Shown here piece by piece: positions 53,334-62,704 of a stretch of DNA of 64,000 nucleotides. The position numbers were made by a program, and so were the translations under genes. Below the pieces are notes generated by a model. That model saw only the letters and a program-made list of their open reading frames with translations, searched no databases and had not been told where the DNA came from. The DNA is from Corynebacterium diphtheriae (GTDB lineage Bacteria > Actinomycetota > Actinomycetes > Mycobacteriales > Mycobacteriaceae): assembly GCF_001457455.1 (NCBI RefSeq), contig NZ_LN831026.1, forward strand, positions 558,001 to 622,000, read 5' to 3'. The first letter of the stretch is position 1, and every line of letters starts with the position of its first letter.

Positions 53334-54185
53334 TTACTGCGCAGTGGGAGCCGCGGGGCGCGCATCAGTAGATGGTGCGGGGCTAGGTTTTGCATTTTGC
53401 TTGCGCGGATCTGCGGTTTGTGGGGTTTCTTCAGCACTGCGATTTTCGCGAGAGGTTCCGCTGGACAAATGAAGCTTCGGTATTAGTGGAACAGTTGATT
53501 CCTCTACGATAGAAGTCGGGGTATCAGCCTGCGGTGCAGGAGCTACAGGTGGGGCAGGAGCTACTGGAGGTGCAGGAAGCACCTTTGGTAGCTCAATGTG
53601 GGGAAGTTGATCTAAGAGTTGGGGTTGAGCGGGCGGGGCCTGTGGAGTGCTGTTTGGTGCCGATGTTTCAGTGTTGTGATCTGGGGTAGGCACTGATCCT
53701 TCGCTGCGAGGCGTTGATGGTGTCGCAGGAGCGCTCGACGTAGCGTTTTCTGGTGTGGCTTGTGCTGTTGAATGCGTCGTTGTTGCTGGCTGGTCGGCGT
53801 CGTAAGTAGGAAGGCGTCGCGTTTTTGCCGTGTGTGGCAACTCATTGTTGCGCAACTGCTTTGCAATATCTTCTTCCCACCGTTGGGAGTGCATTTCGGT
53901 GGCTGAGCCAGGTTGCGTCATTGCGCGGTGGGATAGGGAGTCTTGGCTGGAGACGTCTGGTGTGGCTGTCGCCGAAGGGGCCGGTTTGTCGGTACTGGTG
54001 CTATGAGCAACTGGAGTACCAGAGGCTGATGTGGTTGCTACGGCAGCAGGGCCGGCAATGGATTCATTTTTGCTGGCTAAGTTGTCGGTGCTTCCGAACT
54101 TCCACACTGCGACGCCAATAAAAACCGCGGCGGAGACTCCCGAGGCAATGAAAATGGCAAAGCGTCGGGTGTTGGTCATGGTCAC
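53334..54185 (-). CDS. membrane-anchored Pro/Ala/Thr-rich protein
   Basis: This 283-residue protein has a single N-terminal membrane helix (RFAIFIASGVSAAVFIGVAVW) and an outside part made almost wholly of Pro, Ala, Thr and Ser, including a short APPVAPAP repeat. There is no recognisable domain. It may span or coat the cell wall, but the function is unknown. It converges with manA. The ATG 54185 and the one two codons later are both possible. Confidence 0.65.
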   Translation of the reverse strand: MTMTNTRRFAIFIASGVSAAVFIGVAVWKFGSTDNLASKNESIAGPAAVATTSASGTPVAHSTSTDKPAPSATATPDVSSQDSLSHRAMTQPGSATEMHSQRWEEDIAKQLRNNELPHTAKTRRLPTYDADQPATTTHSTAQATPENATSSAPATPSTPRSEGSVPTPDHNTETSAPNSTPQAPPAQPQLLDQLPHIELPKVLPAPPVAPAPPVAPAPQADTPTSIVEESTVPLIPKLHLSSGTSRENRSAEETPQTADPRKQNAKPSPAPSTDARPAAPTAQ

Positions 54186-54525
54186 TGGTTCTCCTCACGC
54201 GAGTCAGCAGCGCGCATGGCTGCTAGGTAGACGTCGTGGATACTCGGATGCGTCACAGTGACTACTGTGTCACATTTTGATAACAAAAGTCACGCTATCA
54301 TAAAAATTATTTATGAGGAAGAGTGCATATGTGTTGCTCGACGGCAAGAGTGTTCCCTGCACAGTTGGGTGTGCAAGGAACGCGCATTAGTCTTTATGGG
54401 TATAACTTGTCCCTATAGGAAAACATTGCAATTTTCATCGTGTTCGTCTGATTTTGAAGCCGCAGATTATGCGTTGAGCATGGAATGACGAATACGTCTG
54501 AGACTTTTGGAAAGGTATCTACACC
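54186..54525. other. divergent intergenic region, no gene
   Basis: The 340 bp hold promoters for the Pro-rich protein and the DUF4259 gene. Some AT-rich stretches are seen, but no convincing operator, terminator or RNA. Confidence 0.35.
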
Positions 54526-54879
54526 ATGTCTGCATGGGAAACCGAGATTTTGTTGGAAGAAGTCAACGCTGATTTTCTCGACGAACTCAATGATTTGGAC
54601 ACGGAAGAAGTTGTCGAGGCTATCCGCGACGCATGTGTTCTTGCTGCCGGCGAGGGCAATGTTTCGGAAGACGAGCGCCAAAACGGGCGCGCAGCAGCCA
54701 CCATTGTTGCTATCTGGGCTGGTGCACCATTTACTGATGCCGACGCAGTCAACGAACACTCATTCATCCGTGCCAATATCGGCGAAGGCGACGAGGAGCT
54801 CTATGAGGTTGCAGCTTCCTTGCTCGACACGGTGGAAACCGAGCATGACCTCGAGGCATTTACCGAGGCACTAAGCTAA
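54526..54879 (+). CDS. DUF4259 domain protein
   Basis: This 117-residue acidic helical protein starts MSAWETEILLEEVNADFLDEL, as in DUF4259 proteins (normally WGTGxFDND...DFLDEL), and contains AAATIVAIWAGAP. The role is unknown. GGAAAGG lies upstream of the ATG at a fair distance. It precedes sahH by about 105 bp. Confidence 0.75.
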   Translation: MSAWETEILLEEVNADFLDELNDLDTEEVVEAIRDACVLAAGEGNVSEDERQNGRAAATIVAIWAGAPFTDADAVNEHSFIRANIGEGDEELYEVAASLLDTVETEHDLEAFTEALS

Positions 54880-54984
54880 GTTTCTTTTCCCAGCTTGTGT
54901 GTCACGTGCTACCTGTAGGCTGGGTTCGATTTGTTTCTGCACTCCCTTTTTTGACGCAATTTCCCCAAGGAGAGAATAGCCACG

Positions 54985-56421
54985 ATGGCTGCTTTTGATT
55001 ACAACGTGAAAGACCTCAGCTTGGCTGAGGCCGGCCGCCACCAGATTCGTCTAGCCGAGTATGAAATGCCTGGCCTTATGCAGTTGCGTGAGGAATACAA
55101 GCAAGAGCAGCCATTGGCGGGCGCTCGAATCACCGGTTCGATCCATATGACGGTTCAGACCGCAGTGCTTATCGAGACTCTAGTTGCCTTGGGCGCTCAG
55201 GTGCGTTGGGCTTCCTGCAATATTTTCTCTACTCAGGACGAGGCTGCCGCAGCTGTCGTCGTTGGTCCGCATGGCACTCCTGAAGACCCCCAAGGTGTCC
55301 CGGTGTTTGCGTGGAAAGGTGAGACGCTCGAAGAGTACTGGGACTGCGTAGATAAGATCTTTAGCTGGGGCGATGAGCTTCCTAACATGATCTTGGACGA
55401 TGGTGGCGATGCCACCATGGCTGTGATCCGCGGTAAGCAGTTCGAGGAAGCTGGCATGGTCCCACCAGTCGAAGAAGGCGACTCGGATGAGTACCAAGCA
55501 TTCCTTGGCATGTTGCGCAAGACCTTGGCAGAGCAGCCTGGTAAATGGACCGCCATTGCCGAGTCCGTCAAGGGCGTGACGGAAGAAACCACCACTGGTG
55601 TCCACCGTCTCTACCATTTCGCAGAAGAAGGCGTTTTGCCGTTCCCTGCAATGAACGTCAACGATGCAGTGACCAAGTCCAAGTTTGACAACAAGTACGG
55701 CACTCGCCATTCGCTTATCGACGGAATCAACCGCGCCACCGATATGCTGATGGGCGGAAAGAACGTGCTGATCTGTGGCTATGGCGATGTGGGCAAGGGC
55801 TGTGCAGAAGCCATGGCTGGCCAGGGTGCACGCGTAAAGGTCACCGAAGCTGATCCGATCAATGCTTTGCAGGCTTTGATGGATGGTTTCCCAGTGGTCC
55901 ATGTTGATCAAGCTATTGGCGATGCCGACATTGTGATTACTGCGACTGGCAACATGGGCATCATCTCCTTTGAGCAGATGCTCGCTATGAAAGATCACGC
56001 AGTGTTGGGCAACATCGGCCACTTTGACAATGAGATCGACATGGCCTCGTTACTGCACCGCGATGATGTTTCGCGTGTGACCATCAAGCCACAGGTTGAT
56101 GAGTTCACGTTGCCTAACGGCAAGTCCATTGTGGTGTTGTCTGAAGGTCGCCTTCTGAATTTGGGCAATGCAACCGGTCACCCTAGCTTTGTGATGTCTA
56201 CTTCCTTTGCCGACCAGACCATTGCACAAATTGAGCTGTTCCAAAACGATGGCCGATACGTCAACGAGGTATACCGCCTGCCAAAGATCTTGGACGAGAA
56301 GGTCGCTCGTATCCATGTCGAGGCATTGGGTGGCACGATCACCGAACTGACAAAGGAACAAGCCGAATACATCGGAGTCGATGTTGCTGGCCCTTACAAG
56401 CCGGAGCACTACCGCTACTAA
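54985..56421 (+). CDS. sahH: S-adenosylhomocysteine hydrolase
   Basis: This 478-residue NAD-dependent enzyme splits S-adenosylhomocysteine into adenosine and homocysteine. Motifs: [60 protein letters not shown] (NAD site), GHFDNEIDM, and the C-terminal KPEHYRY with the Lys and Tyr that reach the partner subunit. The length fits the actinobacterial form with its extra loop. AAGGAGAG precedes the ATG; the stop overlaps the tmk start (TAATG). Confidence 0.97.
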   Translation: MAAFDYNVKDLSLAEAGRHQIRLAEYEMPGLMQLREEYKQEQPLAGARITGSIHMTVQTAVLIETLVALGAQVRWASCNIFSTQDEAAAAVVVGPHGTPEDPQGVPVFAWKGETLEEYWDCVDKIFSWGDELPNMILDDGGDATMAVIRGKQFEEAGMVPPVEEGDSDEYQAFLGMLRKTLAEQPGKWTAIAESVKGVTEETTTGVHRLYHFAEEGVLPFPAMNVNDAVTKSKFDNKYGTRHSLIDGINRATDMLMGGKNVLICGYGDVGKGCAEAMAGQGARVKVTEADPINALQALMDGFPVVHVDQAIGDADIVITATGNMGIISFEQMLAMKDHAVLGNIGHFDNEIDMASLLHRDDVSRVTIKPQVDEFTLPNGKSIVVLSEGRLLNLGNATGHPSFVMSTSFADQTIAQIELFQNDGRYVNEVYRLPKILDEKVARIHVEALGGTITELTKEQAEYIGVDVAGPYKPEHYRY

Positions 56422-57038
56422 TGATCATCGCGATTGAGGGTATTGATGGCGCTGGCAAGAACACTTTGGTCAGCGCCCTCAAGGAGCGTTTCGACGCCGA
56501 TGTGATCGGTTTCCCGCGCTACGAGCAGTCCATTCATGCCAAGCTTGCGCAGCGTGCCTTATATGGCTCGATGGGAGATCTGACTGATTCTGCCTACGCG
56601 ATGGCTACGCTGTTTGCGCTGGACCGCTACGACGCAAAGGCGGTGCTGGGGCATTATGTCGGGACGTCGAAAGTAGTGCTGTTGGATCGCTACGTGGCTT
56701 CTAACGCTGCTTATTCAGCTGCGCGAACTCGAAATGATGCCATGGTGCAGTGGGTTCAAGAACTCGAATTTGAGGAATTGGGCTTACCGGTACCCGATAT
56801 TCATATTTTGCTGCATACCTCTCCGGAATTAGCCGCGCAGCGGACGCAACGCCGCGAGGCTGCCGACGCATCTCGCAAACTAGACCGCTATGAGGAAGAT
56901 GCTGGTCTACAGGAACGAACCTTCCAAGCGTATGAGTCGCTGGCACAGCAAAAATGGATGTCTCCATGGCTGCTAGTACACCCAGATGAGTCACCGGATA
57001 CGGTGGCACAACGAATTATTCAAGCGCTCAGTGCATAA
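56421..57038 (+). CDS. tmk: thymidylate kinase
   Basis: This 205-residue kinase phosphorylates dTMP to dTDP. It starts [20 protein letters not shown] (P-loop, with Asn where Ser/Thr is common), then VLLDRYVASNAAYSAAR (DR[YH] motif) and a LID-like RKLDRYEEDAGLQ. It overlaps the sahH stop by one base. It lies upstream of mtrA with a 77-bp gap, as in C. glutamicum. Confidence 0.93.
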   Translation: MIIAIEGIDGAGKNTLVSALKERFDADVIGFPRYEQSIHAKLAQRALYGSMGDLTDSAYAMATLFALDRYDAKAVLGHYVGTSKVVLLDRYVASNAAYSAARTRNDAMVQWVQELEFEELGLPVPDIHILLHTSPELAAQRTQRREAADASRKLDRYEEDAGLQERTFQAYESLAQQKWMSPWLLVHPDESPDTVAQRIIQALSA

Positions 57039-57115
57039 CTGAGACTACGATGAGGTGCTAAGACGCTTATTGGGCTCGCATGTGAGCCGCTTACATGGAA
57101 AGGACCACGGACGGT

Positions 57116-57793
57116 ATGGCACCGAAAATTTTGGTTGTCGACGATGATCCTGCGATTTCAGAGATGCTGACCATCGTGCTGGAGGCCGAGGGATTTGAGC
57201 CGGTCGCGGTCACTGATGGGGCAGTAGCAGTTGATGCCTTTAGGACAGAATCGCCTGATCTAGTCCTACTCGATTTGATGCTGCCTGGTATGAACGGCAT
57301 CGACATTTGTAGGATAATCCGGCAGGAATCGGCAGTTCCTATCGTCATGCTCACGGCGAAAACCGACACCGTGGACGTAGTCCTTGGTTTGGAATCGGGT
57401 GCAGATGACTACATCAACAAGCCGTTTAAGCCGAAAGAACTCATCGCTCGACTACGTGCACGCTTGCGTCGTACAGAGGACTCTCCGTCCGAAACCATTG
57501 AGATCGGGGATCTTACGATCGACGTCCTAGGCCACGAAGTCACTCGAGGAGATGAGGTAATTCAACTCACTCCTTTAGAGTTTGATTTGCTGCTTGAGCT
57601 TGCAAGCAAACCAGGGCAGGTGTTCACACGTGAGGAACTTCTGCAAAAAGTTTGGGGCTATCGCAATGCCTCAGACACGAGACTGGTGAATGTCCATGTG
57701 CAGCGACTGCGCTCAAAGATCGAGAAAGACCCAGAAAACCCGCACATCGTGTTAACAGTGCGCGGAGTGGGGTATAAGACAGGGCAGGAGTAG
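57116..57793 (+). CDS. mtrA: response regulator MtrA
   Basis: This 225-residue OmpR-type regulator has a receiver domain (KILVVDDDPAISEML, phosphorylated Asp in LVLLDLMLPGMNGID, conserved Lys in YINKPFKPKEL) and a winged-helix DNA-binding domain (RLVNVHVQRLRSKIE, VRGVGYK). It controls cell-wall and osmotic-stress genes. The ATG 57116 gives the usual start; ATG 57095 is seven codons longer and less likely. AGGAG at its very end probably serves mtrB. Confidence 0.95.
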   Translation: MAPKILVVDDDPAISEMLTIVLEAEGFEPVAVTDGAVAVDAFRTESPDLVLLDLMLPGMNGIDICRIIRQESAVPIVMLTAKTDTVDVVLGLESGADDYINKPFKPKELIARLRARLRRTEDSPSETIEIGDLTIDVLGHEVTRGDEVIQLTPLEFDLLLELASKPGQVFTREELLQKVWGYRNASDTRLVNVHVQRLRSKIEKDPENPHIVLTVRGVGYKTGQE

Positions 57794-57799
57794 CTCGCT

Positions 57800-59368
57800 A
57801 TTTATCGGGGTGTTTCTCGGGTACGTCATCGCATTGCAGAACTGTGGCGTACCTCGTTGCAATTTAAGGTTCTAGGCTCCATTTTTGCCGCTTCACTCGT
57901 GGTGATGATGGTGCTGGCATTTGTCTTGGTCAGTTTTGTTACCCAGCGATTGGTTAACACAAAACTGGATGTTGCCAGTTCTGAAATTGATCGAGCCCGT
58001 GCTTCAGTCGAGCAACAGATTGAATCAACAGGCTCATCGAGCAGCGTGCAAGTTCGACTCAATTCCGCGCGCGCGGTACTGACCAGTAGGGCAACAAGCG
58101 CGGACGATACGGCTGCCTATGAGCCTGTTCTTGTGGTGTCTAACCCCGATGGATCCACTGTTACTTCTCCTGATGGCTACCGCATTCCTGAACGATTGCG
58201 TAGCTTTGTAGACCAAGGGCAAGTCTCGTATCAATTTGCCACTATTGACCGTGTTGATGGCAGCACATACAAAGCCCTCATCATTGGTAGCCCTACGGCT
58301 TCTGATATTCCCAACACCCAGGTGTATTTGGTGTTGTCGATGGAATCGGATGAGGCAACTCTTGCGCTGCTACGCGGCCTATTTTCCGGTGCAGCGGTAG
58401 TCCTTGTTGTGCTCCTCGTGGGAATCACATGGTTGCTCACACAGCAGGTAATTACTCCTGTGCGTTCGGCTTCGCGTATTGCCGAGCGTTTCAGTTCGGG
58501 TCATCTGCGCGAACGCATGGTGGTTACGGGTGAAGATGAGATGGCACGACTAGCGATGAGCTTTAACTCGATGGCGGAGTCTTTGTCGCGGCAGATTCAT
58601 CAGCTGGAAGAATACGGCAACCTGCAAAAACAGTTTACGTCGGATGTCTCACATGAGCTGCGTACCCCGTTGACAACGGTACGTATGGCTGCTGATCTCA
58701 TTGTGGACGAAGCCGATGACCTTTCTCCTGGCACTCGACGAGCCTCGGAGTTGATGGTGCGTGAACTTGATCGCTTTGAGGCGTTGTTGGCGGATCTGCT
58801 GGAGATCTCGCGCCATGATGCCGGTGTAGCTGATCTTGCCGAAACAACCCTCGATATTCGAATTTGTATTTCTTCAGCGCATCAGCAAGTAGACCATCTT
58901 GCCCAAGAGCTCGGAGTAGACATCATCATTGATGTCCCTGAAAATCCGGTAGAGATCAAGGGCGATTCCCGTCGTATCGAGCGAATCCTTCGTAATCTTT
59001 TGGCCAACGCAATTGACCATTCTGAGGGCAAACCCGTCACCTTGCTGTGCCGTGAAAATGACGAGGCTGTATCCGTCGCGGTTATCGACCACGGGGTGGG
59101 CCTGAAGCCTGGTCAAGAAGACCTAGTATTTAATCGCTTTTGGCGAGCGGATCCTTCCCGAGTCCGCCACTCCGGAGGCACCGGTTTGGGCCTTGCCATC
59201 TCCCGAGAAGACGCCATTTTGCATGGTGGCCAGCTCAGTGCTGCGGGCCGCCCAGGGGTTGGAACTATGTTCCTGTTGACGGTTCCTCGTGTGCCTAAAC
59301 AATCATTTACCGAAGCCCCTATTGAGTTAGCTGCCCCAGAGCCCCCGTTGGAGGACGCCGATGCGTAA
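57800..59368 (+). CDS. mtrB: sensor histidine kinase MtrB, probable ATT start
   Basis: This is a membrane sensor kinase partner of MtrA: two membrane helices (near residues 25-50 and 195-215) around an extracytoplasmic sensor, then HAMP, HisKA (SDVSHELRTPLTTVRMAAD with the phospho-His) and HATPase_c (NLLANAIDHSEGK, DHGVGLKPG, GGTGLGLAIS). The first canonical start is TTG 57857, but conserved residues of MtrB (RVRHRIAELWRTSLQ) lie before it and no ATG, GTG or TTG is available back to the mtrA stop. ATT 57800 stands 9 bp after AGGAG (57786-57790) and gives 522 residues. The stop overlaps lpqB by 8 bp. Confidence 0.92.
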   Translation: MYRGVSRVRHRIAELWRTSLQFKVLGSIFAASLVVMMVLAFVLVSFVTQRLVNTKLDVASSEIDRARASVEQQIESTGSSSSVQVRLNSARAVLTSRATSADDTAAYEPVLVVSNPDGSTVTSPDGYRIPERLRSFVDQGQVSYQFATIDRVDGSTYKALIIGSPTASDIPNTQVYLVLSMESDEATLALLRGLFSGAAVVLVVLLVGITWLLTQQVITPVRSASRIAERFSSGHLRERMVVTGEDEMARLAMSFNSMAESLSRQIHQLEEYGNLQKQFTSDVSHELRTPLTTVRMAADLIVDEADDLSPGTRRASELMVRELDRFEALLADLLEISRHDAGVADLAETTLDIRICISSAHQQVDHLAQELGVDIIIDVPENPVEIKGDSRRIERILRNLLANAIDHSEGKPVTLLCRENDEAVSVAVIDHGVGLKPGQEDLVFNRFWRADPSRVRHSGGTGLGLAISREDAILHGGQLSAAGRPGVGTMFLLTVPRVPKQSFTEAPIELAAPEPPLEDADA

Positions 59369-61106
59369 CCATGTTTCGAGGTATCTCACAGTATTGATCG
59401 CTGTGGGTTGTGCCGCAGCAACCGCTGCATGTACGTCGTTGCCATCGAACTCGGAACCTCAGGCGTTACGAAGCTTCGAGGCGTCTGCGTCGGAGGAGCC
59501 TCAAGGGCCGGTAGAAGACCAAGAGCCTGATTTGCTGCTTCGTGATTTTTACGAGGCAAATAACAATCCGCAGCAACGCTATTCGTTGGCACGTCGCTAT
59601 TTGACGCATCGAGCGTCGCAAAGCTGGAATCCAGCGCCGGAAACGCTCGTACTCGATGGTATCGAAATCAATTCGGCGGCGGATAGTAGCACAAAAAATA
59701 GGCGTTACGACGTCCGCGGCCTCATCGTTGGTTCCATCGGTGAGGGCGGCGAGTATCGCCCACGCAACGAGCGTTATTCCACAACGATTGGCTTGGAAAA
59801 GGTAGATGGACAGTGGCGAATTTCTACCTTGCCGGATCAAATTGTGGTGCAAAGAAATGAGCTGTGGAACCATTACCGCCAAAAGCAGGTCTATTTCTTT
59901 GACACCTCTGGCACCACTTTGGTGGCGGATCGTCGTTGGATTTTCCAAGAAAAAATGGGGCATAACGATAACCACGAAAGTGCGTTGTTGTCGCTTATCC
60001 TCACAGGACCGTCGAAAAGCCTTGCTCCTGGTGTTGTCAACGAGGTGCCTTCGGGTGCTGCCTATGCGGGCTACCACGACGACTATTATCAGTTCACTGG
60101 GTTATCTTCGCTGGATGAAGACAGCCTCAAGCGTCTAACGGCGCAAAGCGTATGGACGCTCGCCCTAGCCGAAGTACCAGGTCCGTACCGTTTCAAGTTC
60201 GATGGGGCTACGATGAAGTCTCCGATTAACGGCTCCGAAGATCTAACTGTTGATGACTTCGCCGAATACAATCCGCTGCCTCAACAAGCCTTTGATAGTG
60301 GCCTGTATGCCTTCAATTCCAATGGCGTGAAGAAGCTTAATCAGGGGCTAGCAACCCCTACCACGGGCACGCTAGGTAATACCCATAACATCGAGTCGAT
60401 GGTGGTGTCAGCGAAAACAGGCGCCACAGCTGCTGTGCGTACCACAGTCGAAGGAGATACAAAAACGTCGACGCTTATGCTCGGCCCTATCGGCGGACAA
60501 TTTGTCGATGTGCTGAAAGCTCGCAGGCTGACTTCGCCGAGTTTCGAGCTTTCTTCCTCATCATTGTGGGTGGTCAAGGATTCTGATCAAGTCGTGCGCC
60601 TGTCGCGGTCATCGGAAAATGAGGGCATCGTAGAAACCGTTGTGGATACATCGGAGCTGGGTTCTTTAGGTAAAAATATTTCCGCATTGCAGCTTTCTCG
60701 AAGTGGTGTCCGCGCCGCATTTATTGTCGACGGAAGCGTGTACACCGCCACAGTGGCGCGACCCAACCCTGGTCAGCGAAAACTTGTCAATGTGCAAGAA
60801 ATTATTCCATCGCTGGCGAATGTAGCTCAGTCACTCGCATGGCAGCCTAATGGCTCCTTGATCATCGGAACCTCTAAGCCAGATGCACCAGTGTGGATCG
60901 TTGCCCAAGACGGATCGTTGGGCTCTAAGCTTTCTGCAGGCAACATTGTTACACCTGTGATGAACGTGGCTGCTTCGCAGTCCACGTTGTATATCTCAGA
61001 TGCGCGTGCAGCGTTGGAGCTGCCCAACTCTGATACCTCAACCACATATTGGCGTGAAGTCCAAGGCCTAGAAGGGAGCCGTTCAGTCTTGGTCGTGCCT
61101 CGGTAG
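59361..61106 (+). CDS. lpqB: lipoprotein LpqB
   Basis: This 581-residue lipoprotein partner of MtrAB has a signal peptide and lipobox ATAACTS near residue 24 (lipidated Cys). It continues with an N-terminal GerMN-like domain (about 200-330) and a C-terminal beta-propeller-like region (LQLSRSGVRAAFIVDG, SLAWQPNGSLIIG). In mycobacteria LpqB binds the MtrB sensor domain and tunes its activity. It overlaps mtrB, so mtrA-mtrB-lpqB is one operon. Confidence 0.93.
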   Translation: MRNHVSRYLTVLIAVGCAAATAACTSLPSNSEPQALRSFEASASEEPQGPVEDQEPDLLLRDFYEANNNPQQRYSLARRYLTHRASQSWNPAPETLVLDGIEINSAADSSTKNRRYDVRGLIVGSIGEGGEYRPRNERYSTTIGLEKVDGQWRISTLPDQIVVQRNELWNHYRQKQVYFFDTSGTTLVADRRWIFQEKMGHNDNHESALLSLILTGPSKSLAPGVVNEVPSGAAYAGYHDDYYQFTGLSSLDEDSLKRLTAQSVWTLALAEVPGPYRFKFDGATMKSPINGSEDLTVDDFAEYNPLPQQAFDSGLYAFNSNGVKKLNQGLATPTTGTLGNTHNIESMVVSAKTGATAAVRTTVEGDTKTSTLMLGPIGGQFVDVLKARRLTSPSFELSSSSLWVVKDSDQVVRLSRSSENEGIVETVVDTSELGSLGKNISALQLSRSGVRAAFIVDGSVYTATVARPNPGQRKLVNVQEIIPSLANVAQSLAWQPNGSLIIGTSKPDAPVWIVAQDGSLGSKLSAGNIVTPVMNVAASQSTLYISDARAALELPNSDTSTTYWREVQGLEGSRSVLVVPR

Positions 61107-61126
61107 CAACATTTAGGGGGAACATG

Positions 61127-61729
61127 ATGGAATTGTTATTACCACGTTCGTGTGGGGGATGTGGACGAGCTGGTGTGCGATGGTGCCAGCGGTGCCAACG
61201 GCAATGGCTGGCACCCCCGCGACGTATTTCCACTACCACTGATCCTCATGTACCCGTGTGGTCCATGGGGGCATTCGGCCAGTCGCGCCGTCGATCGATC
61301 ATTCATCTGAAAGAACGTGGTCGCCGCGACTTGATTCCATTCATTTCAGCTAGTGTGGCAGCTGCTGTGGAATATCTCATAGCGGCTGGTGAGCTAGATC
61401 ATGATGCGATTTTGGTACCTGCTCCCACAAAGCGATCATCGGCGCGCAAACGCGGTGGAGATCCAGTGTATGCAGTATGCAAAAAGACCGGATACCGCTC
61501 TGAACAGGCGTTATGGGAGAAAGAATCGATGCGCGATTCCGTGGGACTTGATGTAGCTGCGCGACGACGCAACGTGATGGGCAAGGTGGAACTTGTGTCG
61601 CGTCCCTCTCGTCCGGTGCTTTTAGTGGATGATGTGGTGACAACGGGGGCAACGATAGCAGAGTCGGTAGCGGTGCTGACCAGTGCCGGAGTGAAAGTAA
61701 GGGGAGCTTTGGGGTGGGCTAGCTCTTAA
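61127..61729 (+). CDS. ComF-family phosphoribosyltransferase-like protein
   Basis: This 200-residue protein has an N-terminal zinc-finger-like Cys pattern (CGGCGRAGVRWCQRCQ) and a C-terminal PRTase fold with the PRPP motif VLLVDDVVTTGATIAES. It belongs to the ComF/GntX family, named for competence but of unknown role in actinobacteria. It follows lpqB by 18 bp in the same order as in C. glutamicum. ATG 61124 is an alternative start. Confidence 0.85.
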   Translation: MELLLPRSCGGCGRAGVRWCQRCQRQWLAPPRRISTTTDPHVPVWSMGAFGQSRRRSIIHLKERGRRDLIPFISASVAAAVEYLIAAGELDHDAILVPAPTKRSSARKRGGDPVYAVCKKTGYRSEQALWEKESMRDSVGLDVAARRRNVMGKVELVSRPSRPVLLVDDVVTTGATIAESVAVLTSAGVKVRGALGWASS

Positions 61730-61864
61730 GTTGGTGAAACCGGTAGCGAAAAGGTTATGACCAGATGTAGTGTTGGCAGTAGAAGTTGAACCCCGCCAGA
61801 TAGCGGAAAGTAAGTATCCGACTTACTAAAAACCGTGGCGGCCGACTCAGGAAGGTACGTGATC

Positions 61865-62527
61865 ATGACCACGCCTGCTGGAAGCAACGAGACCTTGAGC
61901 CCAGATGTCAAGGTGACAATCACCGGACGTAACGTAGAAGTGCCTGAGCACTTCGCGGAGCGGGTGAATACCAAGCTTGCAAAGATCTCCCGTCTCGATC
62001 CAACGCTGAACTTCTTCCATGTTGAGTTGCAGCATGAGCCAAACCCTCGTCGCTCTGAGCAATCTGATCGTATTCAGATCACCGCTACAGGTAAGGGTCA
62101 CATCGCCCGCGCCGAGGCTAAGGAAGACAGCTTCTACGCTGCTCTTGAGACTGCGCTGGCTCGTATGGAGCGTTCGCTGCGTAAAGTAAAGGCTCGTCGT
62201 TCCATCTCCTTGTCCGGCCACCGTGCACCTTTGGGTACTGGCGAGGCTGCAGCTGAGCTTGTTAAGGAAGCGGAAGTTGCTCGCGAGGAAAACAAATACG
62301 ATCACGATCCTTATGCCGACAAGGTAGAAGATGTCATCCCAGGGCAGATCGTTCGTACCAAGGAGCACCCATCTACTCCAATGAGCGTGGATGACGCTCT
62401 ATCTGAGATGGAACTCGTGGGACACGATTTCTACCTCTTCGTTAACGAAGAAACCGGCCAGCCATCGGTGGTTTACCGCCGTCGCGCATTCGACTACGGC
62501 TTGATTTCTCTCGCTAAAGAAGGATAG
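61865..62527 (+). CDS. hpf: long-form ribosome hibernation promoting factor
   Basis: This 220-residue protein has an N-terminal HPF/YfiA domain (VKVTITGRNVEVPEHFAERV, FFHVELQHEPNPR) that binds in the decoding centre and a C-terminal dimerisation domain (MSVDDALSEMELVGHDFYLFVNE, VVYRRR.FDYGLI) that pairs two ribosomes into 100S dimers. AGGAAGG lies before ATG 61865. It lies just upstream of secA, the order recalled in C. glutamicum. Confidence 0.95.
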   Translation: MTTPAGSNETLSPDVKVTITGRNVEVPEHFAERVNTKLAKISRLDPTLNFFHVELQHEPNPRRSEQSDRIQITATGKGHIARAEAKEDSFYAALETALARMERSLRKVKARRSISLSGHRAPLGTGEAAAELVKEAEVAREENKYDHDPYADKVEDVIPGQIVRTKEHPSTPMSVDDALSEMELVGHDFYLFVNEETGQPSVVYRRRAFDYGLISLAKEG

Positions 62528-62580
62528 GCCTTCTCCCAAAGTCAGCGCACGATATCGCTATTGCTGATAGCGCTATTGTG

Positions 62581-62594
62581 TTAGCCTAGGCTAA
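62581..62594. repeat. 14-bp palindrome before the hpf terminator
   Basis: TTAGCCTAGGCTAA is a perfect palindrome 53 bp past the hpf stop. It partly resembles an iron-regulator half-site but does not have the TTAGG-N-CCTAA layout of DtxR sites. Confidence 0.35.
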
Positions 62595-62599
62595 ATTGA

Positions 62600-62634
62600 G
62601 AACCCAGATCTCCGGCACTCGGTGATCTGGGTTC
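62600..62634 (+). terminator. terminator between hpf and secA
   Basis: GAACCCAGATC and GATCTGGGTTC pair, with CCG/CGG continuing past a T-T mismatch around a 5-base loop. The T-tract is short. Confidence 0.65.
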
Positions 62635-62704
62635 TTGGTATAAGGTAGCAATGACCTAGAATGTCTACGTTAAGACGAAACTATTTTCAAAGGATTCAGT
62701 ACAC

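Noticed and set aside
974..55725. Repeated GTCGATAAG / CTTATCGAC as an oriented chromosome motif
   Set aside because: Roughly ten occurrences seen on both strands, mostly as common codon pairs (Val/Ile-Asp-Lys); no clear skew without counting by computer.
61517..61545. GAAAGAATCG...CGATTCCGTGG in the ComF-like gene as an element copy
   Set aside because: The centre is different (ATGCG) and the encoded segment aligns with the usual ComF region, so it looks like chance.
62581..62594. TTAGCCTAGGCTAA as a DtxR iron box
   Set aside because: The half-sites are not in the TTAGG-9-CCTAA layout, and it lies behind hpf rather than at a promoter.
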